From Mucilaginibacter empetricola (GTDB lineage: Bacteria; Bacteroidota; Bacteroidia; Sphingobacteriales; Sphingobacteriaceae), in assembly GCF_024808665.1 (NCBI RefSeq), contig NZ_JANUBZ010000005.1, positions 1 to 64,000 on the forward strand: DNA of 64,000 nt, written 5' to 3'. The position numbers and the translations under genes were made by a program. Within the stretch, counting starts at the first letter, position 1; the number at the start of each line of letters is the position of its first letter. The notes under the pieces were generated by a model, which saw only the letters and a list, made by a program, of their open reading frames with translations, ran no database searches and was not told the DNA's origin. Positions 1-7,325 of this stretch are shown here, in pieces.

Positions 1-57
1 TACCAGGTAAATTATCTGCAAATTCAGCGTGAAAATGAATTGGTATTAAATAGTTAG
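1..57 (+). CDS. C-terminal end of an unidentified protein (partial)
   Basis: Frame 1 is open from the window edge to a TAG at 55-57 and gives 18 residues ending ELVLNS. The polar, helix-like composition suits the tail of a real protein cut by the window edge, but it is too short to assign. A GCAGTC/GACTGC inverted repeat follows at about 63-90, without a clear T run. The next 240 bases hold no convincing gene. Confidence 0.35.
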   Translation, partial: YQVNYLQIQRENELVLNS

Positions 58-237
58 AGCAGTCACTTTAAAAAAGGACTGCCCTAAACAGGCTAACATA
101 AAGCCGCCTAAGACTCAAATGTAAAATAAATTATGCAGATTACTTGTATTTCAACACAGAATCTCGCAAGGACGGGTATTTTATATTTTCTATAGAACCT
201 TTTGATTTACCCTGAATTTATTTGGATGGTCTTTTTT

Positions 238-294
238 GTTTGTCCGCAGTTGTCCACAATGTCATACCTTAAAACCGGACAGATGGAATTATTT
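238..294. repeat. Left copy of imperfect direct repeat flanking the TA locus
   Basis: This copy begins GTTTGTCCGCAG, has ACCTTAAAA in the middle and ends AATTATTT. The same order of blocks recurs at 864-921 with scattered substitutions and small indels. The two copies bracket the toxin-antitoxin pair, so they may be target-site or recombination duplications. The function is inferred only from this layout. Confidence 0.6.
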
Positions 295-326
295 ATTTTA
301 CAGATTGTATTTTGTATTTTTGATAT

Positions 327-536
327 ATGAAAAGGTACATGTTATACCCTACGGATGATCAGGAAAAACTCATCCAGGCTTTTCTCGAAACAAATGATAT
401 TACTTTTTTAAAGGAAGACGAAGAAAAATTGCCTGACTATGTTTTAGCCGGTATCAAAAAAGGGCAGGAAGATATACAGGCTGGTCGAACCATAACGCTG
501 GAAGAATTCAAAAAGAGATTGTCGTCGGCGCGATGA
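327..536 (+). CDS. Putative antitoxin of a type II toxin-antitoxin pair
   Basis: This is an acidic 69-residue protein that I do not recognise as a named antitoxin family. Its role is inferred from its size, its composition and its position directly before a ParE/RelE-type toxin. The stop codon overlaps the toxin ATG in an ATGA arrangement, so the two are probably translationally coupled. The C-terminal segment (GRTITLEEFKKRL, residues 53-65) resembles the toxin-wrapping tails of Bacteroidota antitoxins that precede RelE/ParE toxins. In such pairs the antitoxin binds and neutralises the toxin and usually represses the operon. A TATTTTTG element lies at 315-322, only four bases before the start, so the transcript could be nearly leaderless. 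Confidence 0.7.
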   Translation: MKRYMLYPTDDQEKLIQAFLETNDITFLKEDEEKLPDYVLAGIKKGQEDIQAGRTITLEEFKKRLSSAR

Positions 537-823
537 TCTACACAATTATATTTTCAGAAACCGCAATTGAAACATTTGACAGTATAAGGGATCAGATTTA
601 TAATAGGTGGGGTGATAGGTCTGTTATTGATTTTGAACAACGAACTTTAAAAGTTCTTGAATTAATTGAGCATTCTCCTTTTGTTTTTCAATCAACCCCT
701 ATAAATGAAAATGTTAGGAAAGGTTTTATACATCGAAACTGTTCTATGTTTTATGAGATTAGGGATCAACGTATAGAAATATTGTTTTTTTGGGATAACA
801 GGCAAGACCCTATCTTTTTCTAA
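533..823 (+). CDS. RelE/ParE-family toxin
   Basis: This 96-residue protein has the usual length and pattern of the RelE/ParE superfamily: an N-terminal strand (YTIIFSETA), a helical region with a Trp (RWGD), the conserved NVRKGFIHRN segment, and a C-terminal strand pair ending FFWDNRQDP (residues 86-94), a tail common in Bacteroidota members. RelE toxins cleave mRNA on the ribosome and ParE toxins poison gyrase; the sequence alone does not say which applies. Translation is coupled to the upstream antitoxin by a 4-base overlap. The pair is isolated between direct repeats, which suggests acquisition as a module. Confidence 0.85.
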   Translation: MIYTIIFSETAIETFDSIRDQIYNRWGDRSVIDFEQRTLKVLELIEHSPFVFQSTPINENVRKGFIHRNCSMFYEIRDQRIEILFFWDNRQDPIFF

Positions 824-863
824 GCGTTTACTTAATTGAAACTTTTCTCTGTTGCAGTCCTTT

Positions 864-921
864 GTTTGTCCGCAGCTTTCCGCCAATGCGGTACCTTAAA
901 AGCAGACGGGCAGAATTATTT
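864..921. repeat. Right copy of imperfect direct repeat flanking the TA locus
   Basis: This is the partner of the repeat at 238-294, sharing GTTTGTCCGCAG, TACCTTAAAA and AATTATTT in the same order. Its end covers the stop codon of the neighbouring VOC gene at 916-918, so the repeat may derive from the 3' flank of that gene. Confidence 0.6.
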
Positions 922-1287
922 CACTACTTCAGTAAAAGTAATTTGATTACCAACCGGATCAATTACTGTCATGGTGATGGCGTTTTCGTTCCAAAAGGGT
1001 ATTTCTAATCCGGGGCCGTTGTATTTGTATTTTTTATCGATCAGTAGCTGGTGATATGCTCTTAGTCCTTCAAAATCATTAACCGTAATATGTACACCAG
1101 GGCTTCCGTCGCCATGATGTTCTGAAAGATATAACACCACATCCTTTAACGTAACCTGCATAAACTTTGGCGCAACGCCCTTTTCAAATTCGTTAATCCA
1201 ATCTACCTTAAAGCCCAGCCAGTCCACATAAAACTCAATTGTTTTATCGTAATCAAAAATGCGGAGTATGGGTTTTATGGTCGACAT
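916..1287 (-). CDS. VOC (glyoxalase/bleomycin resistance-like) superfamily protein
   Basis: The protein has 123 residues, the length of a single-subunit VOC protein with two beta-alpha-beta-beta-beta modules. The N-terminal pattern ILRIFDYDKTIEFYVDWLGF and the C-terminal VIDPVGNQITFTE, with a Glu near the end as metal ligand, are characteristic. The central LSEHHGDGSPG resembles the glyoxalase-superfamily group close to bleomycin-binding proteins. It may bind or modify a small hydrophobic or cationic compound; the substrate is unknown. It starts 5 bases after the stop of the gene at 1293-1997 on the same strand, so the two probably form an operon. Confidence 0.8.
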   Translation of the reverse strand: MSTIKPILRIFDYDKTIEFYVDWLGFKVDWINEFEKGVAPKFMQVTLKDVVLYLSEHHGDGSPGVHITVNDFEGLRAYHQLLIDKKYKYNGPGLEIPFWNENAITMTVIDPVGNQITFTEVVK

Positions 1288-1292
1288 GAGTT

Positions 1293-1997
1293 TTAAGCGT
1301 TACCCCGTAATTCATCCAGTTTGTTGCGCTCGGTTTGCAGTTCGCGGGCAAGTTTTTTCTCTTTTTCGTTGGCTTTGGTTTTGTATTGTTTAAACTCTTC
1401 TTCCAGTTCGTTATAAAGTGTGGTCCTGTATTCAGCTTCCTTGCCCTTGCTGCCCGACCGTAAAACAACTATAACGGTTACTGCTATACAAACCAAAATG
1501 ATACCGAACATAACCAAATTATAAGTCGATTTATCAACAAGTAAGCCAAATACACTTAACTGGCTGCCCGATGAACTGATGCTTTGATCTTTGCCAGCAA
1601 TTTCACCACTTAAGCTATCAATGGTTTTCTTTTGTAGCTTAAGGCGGTTTTCGGCACTGGCAAGTTTTTGTTTGCCCAGGTTTAAGGTATCGGTAACAAT
1701 TTTCCAAAAATCGGCTACGGCTGGCTGCTGGTAGTGGTAAACCCTGGTTAGCAAAAATTGATACTGGCCATTAAGGCTCTTATCCGTCACCACGGGTGGC
1801 GGAGGTACAGCGGTATCTGGTTTTACCGGCACAGCCTGCTGACCGGCAGATGTAACAACTTTTGGAGGATAACTTTTATAGGTTTTTACTTTAACTTCTG
1901 GCTTTACCACAGGCGTTTCTTTTTTAGTACTATCCTGGGCATAACTAAATGAAGTAATGCAACAAATAAATAAAGCTATAAAGGGTATTCTCAGCAT
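1293..1997 (-). CDS. Secreted/membrane-anchored coiled-coil protein of unknown function
   Basis: I do not recognise this 234-residue protein. It has a signal peptide (residues 1-20, ending SYAQ), a Lys/Pro/Val-rich linker to about residue 75, and a helical stretch. A single strong transmembrane segment follows at about 157-180 (MFGIILVCIAVTVIVVL), and then a highly charged C-terminal coiled coil (about 190-232). The likely topology is a periplasmic N-terminal part and a cytoplasmic coiled coil. It is the first gene of a probable two-gene operon with the VOC protein, although nothing else links their functions. Confidence 0.65.
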   Translation of the reverse strand: MLRIPFIALFICCITSFSYAQDSTKKETPVVKPEVKVKTYKSYPPKVVTSAGQQAVPVKPDTAVPPPPVVTDKSLNGQYQFLLTRVYHYQQPAVADFWKIVTDTLNLGKQKLASAENRLKLQKKTIDSLSGEIAGKDQSISSSGSQLSVFGLLVDKSTYNLVMFGIILVCIAVTVIVVLRSGSKGKEAEYRTTLYNELEEEFKQYKTKANEKEKKLARELQTERNKLDELRGNA

Positions 1998-2202
1998 AAA
2001 AACTTAGTTTGTAAGTAAAAATAATATTTACATATGAAATTTTAAGTATGAAATCTCATATAATCCGGGGCCAATATATGTATTTTATTAAGCTAAGAGA
2101 TATGTTTTTGATTAAAAGAAACAGCACTTTTAGTTAATTGTTTTCGTAGGCCATTATGTGGCGGACTTCACATATCTCGCATCTAAGTAATATATTAGCA
2201 GC

Positions 2203-3462
2203 ATGAATATAGGGATTATTGGCCTTGGCGATATGGGACGCTTATATGCTAAAGCTTTTGCTGCTGCGGGCTACCCCGTTTATGGTTGTGATTTACCTGC
2301 AAACCGCAATAAGCTGGAGGATGAACTGACGCCGTATCAAATAAAGATTATGGATAATGGGATGGATATTTCCCGTATCTGCGATCTGATTATTTACTCG
2401 GTTGAAGCTGATAGACTAGAGCAGGTTGTGGCTGAGTGCGGTTCATCAACCAAATATGGTGCTATTGTAGCGGGGCAAACATCCGTAAAAACACCTGAGA
2501 TTGAGATCTTTGAAAAATATTTACCTGCCGATGCGCAGATCATTACTTTTCATGCCATGCATGGTCCTGGCTTTCAGCCAAAAGGGCAAAAACTGATATT
2601 GATACGCCACCGTGCCGATGATGAGGCTTATAAAAGAATGCTTGACCTTTTTACAGCCGTAGAAACCGATATTGTTGAGATTGCCGATTTTCACGAGCAC
2701 GACAAAATAGTTGCCGATACGCAAGCCGTAACGCACGTAGGTTTTGAAAGCATGGGCACCGCCTGGAAAGAGGCCGGGTTTTTCCCATGGGAAAATGCCT
2801 CGTATGTAGGTGGTATTGATAACGTCAAAATTTTAACTACACTACGTATATTTAGCTACAAGGCGCACGTTTATGCGGGTTTGGCTATCCTGAACCCTTA
2901 TGCCCGGCAGCAGGTAAAGCGTTATGCTGTGTCAGAGTCGGAGTTGTTTAAGCTGATGATAAAGGAGGAAGAAGAACAGTTCAGGGCCCGCCTATACCGT
3001 GCCCGTGATTTTGTTTTTCACGAAAGTCGCAAGCCTATTATGCTGAGCGACACCGTTATGAAAGAGTTTTCCCTTTCGCAAAAGCCCGAGCTGCAAAAGC
3101 CAAATTCGCACCTTAGTATTTTAAGCATGGTTGATGCCTGGTATCATTTAGGCGTAAATCCTTATGATAACCTGATCTGCCAAACACCGCCGTTCCGTTT
3201 GCGGCTAGGCATAGCCGAGTATTTGTTTAAAAACGAAGAGCTGCTGGAAGAGTCAATCAAAACAGCCTTATACGACAAAACCATCAGGGGCGATGATTTG
3301 GAGTTTCATTCGGCGGTAAGGGAATGGTCGGCCATTATAGGTTATGGTGATATGGAAGGCTACAAAAAGCACTTTAATGAGGTACAATCTTTTTTTAAAG
3401 GCCGACTGGAAGAAGGCAACAAGCAAAGCGCCGAGTTGATCAGGCGATTGATGATGGAGTAA
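2203..3462 (+). CDS. TyrA-like prephenate dehydrogenase family protein
   Basis: The N-terminus carries a Rossmann NAD(P)-binding motif (IGIIGLGDMG, residues 3-12). The middle contains TFHAMHGPGF, matching the catalytic His region of prephenate dehydrogenases, and DTQAVTHVGFESMG, matching the helix that follows it in TyrA. TyrA converts prephenate to 4-hydroxyphenylpyruvate in tyrosine synthesis. At 419 residues it is much longer than the usual 270-300, and the extra C-terminal helical part (about 290-419) is not an ACT domain I can recognise. No other aromatic-pathway gene is nearby, so the substrate assignment is tentative. Confidence 0.7.
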   Translation: MNIGIIGLGDMGRLYAKAFAAAGYPVYGCDLPANRNKLEDELTPYQIKIMDNGMDISRICDLIIYSVEADRLEQVVAECGSSTKYGAIVAGQTSVKTPEIEIFEKYLPADAQIITFHAMHGPGFQPKGQKLILIRHRADDEAYKRMLDLFTAVETDIVEIADFHEHDKIVADTQAVTHVGFESMGTAWKEAGFFPWENASYVGGIDNVKILTTLRIFSYKAHVYAGLAILNPYARQQVKRYAVSESELFKLMIKEEEEQFRARLYRARDFVFHESRKPIMLSDTVMKEFSLSQKPELQKPNSHLSILSMVDAWYHLGVNPYDNLICQTPPFRLRLGIAEYLFKNEELLEESIKTALYDKTIRGDDLEFHSAVREWSAIIGYGDMEGYKKHFNEVQSFFKGRLEEGNKQSAELIRRLMME

Positions 3463-3465
3463 GTT

Positions 3466-3555
3466 GATTTCGGAATTCGGAGTTTCGATTTCGGAATGTG
3501 AATGTCGCAATGCGGATGTCGGAATGTCGAATTCGGAATTGCAAATGTGGATTTA
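3466..3555. repeat. TTCGGA/GAATTCGGA word repeat
   Basis: The gap after the TyrA-like gene is built from degenerate copies of TTCGGAATT and related words such as ATTTCGG, GGAATGT and GTCGGAATG. The same word family fills the rpsN-rpsH gap. It codes for nothing convincing and is followed by a terminator. Confidence 0.7.
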
Positions 3556-3558
3556 AAA

Positions 3559-3603
3559 TAAACGCCTGCTCAGGTTAAGATTTGAGCAGGCGTTTGCTTT
3601 TTA
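3559..3603 (+). terminator. Intrinsic terminator
   Basis: An AACGCCTGCTCA / TGAGCAGGCGTT stem (3561-3572 with 3583-3594) is followed by GCTTTTT. It ends the transcript from the TyrA-like gene and may also serve the convergent C45 gene. Confidence 0.85.
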
Positions 3604-3649
3604 TTCTGTTCATTTTAAAATTCAGTAAATTCTGATTCAGACTGGGGCG

Positions 3650-5131
3650 CTAATTTTTAGTATTGGGGATGGTATAATGGTCGTCCGCGGCAAATTTTGT
3701 CCAGGGGTAGGCTTTCATATCTCTTAAATATTTGCCCTGGGTTTTAAAGTATTCGGGATGCTTCTTGAAAAAAGGCGTAGCTAAAAAGTCAGCACCGCCG
3801 GGATGGCCCATATGTGCCCACATTTCCATATTGTTAACCATGTCTGATGTGGTTACCTTTCCTTGCACCGCACCCATCGGGAAATAAGCCGGCTCATTCC
3901 ATTCGGCACAACCCGCCGCATCCTCTTCAACGTGGCCATCAATCACATGTCTGTTCAATGCTGTTTTATGTTCAACGGCATCATAAGTATCGCCTTCAAT
4001 TTTTTTACCAATAGAGTCTGTTATCTTCCCTTTATAATCCGCCGCCAATTTTTCCAACCTTACCTTACGGGCATTCGGCGAACTGTTTTTGTTGTTTACG
4101 TCAAAAGTGGTTTCATCCTTAATCAATTTAGGGTCACTTGGGAAGTTGGAGCCAATAAATGCTGTGTCTTTTGACCGCCATACCCTGAAATCCTTTAAAC
4201 CTAACTCGAGCTTAGCTACTTCATTGGTTTTGGTATCGCCAATCAGCCAGTCGTTAGCATAGCCGCCATTGTTTTCTGTAGTCATAATTTTTACTACATC
4301 ATCAATGCTTTTGCTGTATTGTGCAGCTTTACGGGCACGTGTAAATTCGGGTGTACGGGTGGTATCGAAGCCTTTAAATTGGGTAATGGTAGTTTCGGTT
4401 ATCATTACACCGCTTTTGTTTTCAACAAAATCATCTCCACTATGTATAAGTCCGGGAGCGCAATCCATTAAAATTTCATAGCCCTTTTGAGGTTTTATAT
4501 CGGCTATTACGTTCCATCTTTCACCCTCAATATAGTCCGTCCAGTTATTATGGCCCATTACAATTTTATGGTCTTTGGTAAAGCTGCCGGTGGCAATAAA
4601 AGCACTGCAATTACCGGGAGCCTTATTGTCCCCGCTGCCGGGTTTAACCTTGTTCATTAACGACGGTACATAATATTGCGATAGCTCGATATTGGCATTT
4701 AACGCAGTTACATCCAGCGAATCATATTTGAAACCCTTAGCCTGTAAGCCTTCGGCAATACCTTTTATTTCGTCCTGGTATTCTTTATCAATTTTATTCC
4801 ACAAAAACCTTTTGGAAGCTGCTCTGTAAAACGCCCAGTCTTTTTTGCTGGTAGTTGGCAGGTAGTATTGCATTACCTTTATTAAGGTATCAATTTCATT
4901 AGCCACCAAATACCCATGTTGATAACCGATATCAGCTGGTGAACCGGCAAGGTGTATGTAGATCCAGCCATTTTTATCCTGCCGGGTAGCATTACCCAGC
5001 CGGTTATGGGTTACAGATGTAGCGGTTGAAGTGCTATCGGTAGTTGTTGTGGTTGTAGTTGATTTTTGGTTACAGCCAAACAACGCCGATCCAATGAAAA
5101 TTAGCGCAATAGCTTTGGTAATTGATTTCAT
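3650..5131 (-). CDS. C45-like (acyltransferase/phospholipase B-type) lipoprotein hydrolase
   Basis: The N-terminus is a lipoprotein signal ending LFGC (Cys20), followed by a Ser/Thr-rich tether. The GSPADIGYQHGY motif (about 63-74) and APGNCSAF (Cys175) match the C45/phospholipase B-like Ntn-hydrolase family, in which self-cleavage exposes the Cys as N-terminal nucleophile. HNNWTD and NDWLIGDTKTNEVA follow in the order seen in that family. Known relatives hydrolyse or transfer acyl groups on amide or lipid substrates; the substrate here is not evident. The protein would sit in the periplasm or on the cell surface. It is transcribed divergently from the next gene across a 220-base AT-rich gap. 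Confidence 0.75.
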   Translation of the reverse strand: MKSITKAIALIFIGSALFGCNQKSTTTTTTTDSTSTATSVTHNRLGNATRQDKNGWIYIHLAGSPADIGYQHGYLVANEIDTLIKVMQYYLPTTSKKDWAFYRAASKRFLWNKIDKEYQDEIKGIAEGLQAKGFKYDSLDVTALNANIELSQYYVPSLMNKVKPGSGDNKAPGNCSAFIATGSFTKDHKIVMGHNNWTDYIEGERWNVIADIKPQKGYEILMDCAPGLIHSGDDFVENKSGVMITETTITQFKGFDTTRTPEFTRARKAAQYSKSIDDVVKIMTTENNGGYANDWLIGDTKTNEVAKLELGLKDFRVWRSKDTAFIGSNFPSDPKLIKDETTFDVNNKNSSPNARKVRLEKLAADYKGKITDSIGKKIEGDTYDAVEHKTALNRHVIDGHVEEDAAGCAEWNEPAYFPMGAVQGKVTTSDMVNNMEMWAHMGHPGGADFLATPFFKKHPEYFKTQGKYLRDMKAYPWTKFAADDHYTIPNTKN

Positions 5132-5353
5132 GCCTTTTTACAGATTAAATTAACGGATGGCTGAATTTACTTAAAAAATTATTAAAACAATAAATTCGGG
5201 CGGTTATTAATACCATATTGTAAAATTTAGGTTGATGATGGTTGAAATTTAACAAAACTAAAAAGCGGCAGTAACTTTAGTAGGAGTGTTACATCTTAAA
5301 ATAGAATTATTTGGTAATATCTATTTTGTTTATCTCAATTACATTTATCTCAA

Positions 5354-7258
5354 ATGGTTAAGAAAAAAGGAGTTATCTGCTTGCTGGCGCTATTTTCCGT
5401 GCTGATAGCTGATGCACAATCGCCAACCAATACATTGGATATTGCGCAAAATCTGTTTAACCAGTACCAACTGGCTCAAAGCCGTACGGCATATCAGCAG
5501 ATTGCCAATAACTCTTCAAACGACGTAGTCACCCGGATAAAAGCCTATGTAAAACTTGCCGAAGAGGATTGGAGATATTACAACGATTATACCAGTGCTA
5601 TGCTGGCACTAAAAGCAGCAGCTGATCTAAAAAAGAATGATTTCTCCGTTAATCTTTTGTCTGCTACCATTAATCAGGAATCAGGTAAATATAAAGAAGC
5701 GTTGGGATATGGAAAAAATTGCCTCAATCTTGCCAGTAATGGAAATGAGAAAATTGAAGCGGAGTTGGCATTTGCGCGTACTGTTCACGATATTAATTTC
5801 TATCGGCAGGTTAACGATAAAGTGTTAAACCGTCAAAATCTGCAAAAAGCATCAACCTTAATTAATCAGATACTTGAAAAGCAACCCGGAAATTCAGAAG
5901 CCAGCGAGCTATTGGTAGGAATTGGGCTTTTTTTGAAAGATGGGCCAACCATTATTAAGGCGTGGAAGTCATACTATTTAATAAGCGACGAAAAAGCTAT
6001 CAACCAGGCCATAAAACCCGGCTTTGCATTGCTTAAACCCATATTAATAAAATGGCACGGGCGACAGCTATCTGCCGCAGAAATGAAACAACTGGCCATT
6101 GGTTTGGCCGATTCTAAATTTTTCGGTTACGCAGGGTTGGTGGCTGGTGAAATTAAAAAGCAAAGTCCATCGGTATATTCCGGGTCGAAATCATTACAGG
6201 ATATAGTGGCTTATGCCGACTATATTAAAAGTATGGAGAAGGTAAACGGCAATATTTATCCGCAGGTGGCCAGGGGCAAGAAAAACTATGACAACGAATA
6301 CGATTCGTTAATGGACAAAGAGGGTAAAGTATTTTGGAACAAGGCCAGCTTTATAAACAAAAGCCAAAAGTTTGACCCGGATACGCTTTACAATATTTTG
6401 AACCGTAAATACGGAATGGAAGGTTATTATGGTACCACTGTTAATTACTACGGTATGTTAATGGGCCATATTATACATAAAGAGTTAAAGCAGATTAATC
6501 AATACGGGTATAGTACCAAATTTACTTATATATCTGTTGACAGGCTAATATCCCGCGACTTTACTTCTTGGTACGGTACCACCAACGTAGGTGGCTGGGG
6601 CGACAGCACCATCATTATACAGGTTAGAAAAGCTTATATGACCGAACCTTTTCTGTTGTTAAGCTTAATGACCGATACTACAGCACGAAAAGGTGCTTTG
6701 GCCGACATCGAAAAGAAGAAACAGTTGGATTTCGAGCGGTGTAAAAACAATCCTTATACCGAACCTAAGTTTTTATCGCCCTATATTAAGTTTAATGAAG
6801 CATCCAAAATCTATCAGCATTTATTGGCTTCGGGTTTAAAGGGAACCGAGTTGAACATTGCTTTTGTTGATGAGATATTTAAGCTCACCATAGCCTCTAC
6901 CGTTTTTGCGCATGAGGGCAGGCATGCCATTGACCAGCTTTATTTCCCCAAAGAGTTTAAAACAATGAGCGATGATGAACGCGAACTGCGGGCGAAGTTT
7001 TCGGAAGTAATATTCTCCCTTAATCCTAAAATGGCTTTTACCGGTAGTATTTTAGGTTCTGATCTGGATGAAAATACCAACCACGGCAAAGCAAACCAGC
7101 GTTTCCGTAAAATTATTGTCGATTGGATGTCTGCGCATAAGGATGATATAAAGGGATTGGACAAAAATGTGCCACTGTTGATGCAGTTTGATTTGTTGAC
7201 CGATGCACAGCTTATTGCCATTTGTAAAAGTGCCGATCCTTTTGCGAAGCGGCAATAA
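5354..7258 (+). CDS. Secreted protein with TPR-like repeats and a HEGRH zincin-like motif
   Basis: The 634-residue protein starts with a signal peptide (cleavage near DAQS, residue 22). Residues 25-240 are helical and TPR-like, with runs such as ARTVHDINFYRQVNDKV. The C-terminal part contains STVFAHEGRHAIDQ with H520-E521-G522-R523-H524, an HExxH zinc-binding motif; DDERELRAKFSEV lies about 22 residues downstream and could provide the third Glu ligand. I infer a metallopeptidase-like fold but do not recognise the family. It is probably periplasmic or surface-exposed, and no partner gene is obvious. Confidence 0.65.
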   Translation: MVKKKGVICLLALFSVLIADAQSPTNTLDIAQNLFNQYQLAQSRTAYQQIANNSSNDVVTRIKAYVKLAEEDWRYYNDYTSAMLALKAAADLKKNDFSVNLLSATINQESGKYKEALGYGKNCLNLASNGNEKIEAELAFARTVHDINFYRQVNDKVLNRQNLQKASTLINQILEKQPGNSEASELLVGIGLFLKDGPTIIKAWKSYYLISDEKAINQAIKPGFALLKPILIKWHGRQLSAAEMKQLAIGLADSKFFGYAGLVAGEIKKQSPSVYSGSKSLQDIVAYADYIKSMEKVNGNIYPQVARGKKNYDNEYDSLMDKEGKVFWNKASFINKSQKFDPDTLYNILNRKYGMEGYYGTTVNYYGMLMGHIIHKELKQINQYGYSTKFTYISVDRLISRDFTSWYGTTNVGGWGDSTIIIQVRKAYMTEPFLLLSLMTDTTARKGALADIEKKKQLDFERCKNNPYTEPKFLSPYIKFNEASKIYQHLLASGLKGTELNIAFVDEIFKLTIASTVFAHEGRHAIDQLYFPKEFKTMSDDERELRAKFSEVIFSLNPKMAFTGSILGSDLDENTNHGKANQRFRKIIVDWMSAHKDDIKGLDKNVPLLMQFDLLTDAQLIAICKSADPFAKRQ

Positions 7259-7306
7259 AAAGAGGACAAGTATTCTAAATAGCGAAAGACTTGCCCCCTT
7301 TTATAA
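7259..7306. terminator. Putative bidirectional terminator
   Basis: An imperfect stem, AAGAGGACAAGT against ACTTGCCCCCTT, is flanked by A-rich and T-rich runs between two convergent genes. Two A-C mismatches weaken it. Confidence 0.55.
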
Positions 7307-7325
7307 TAAAATTTATAAAGCGGCC

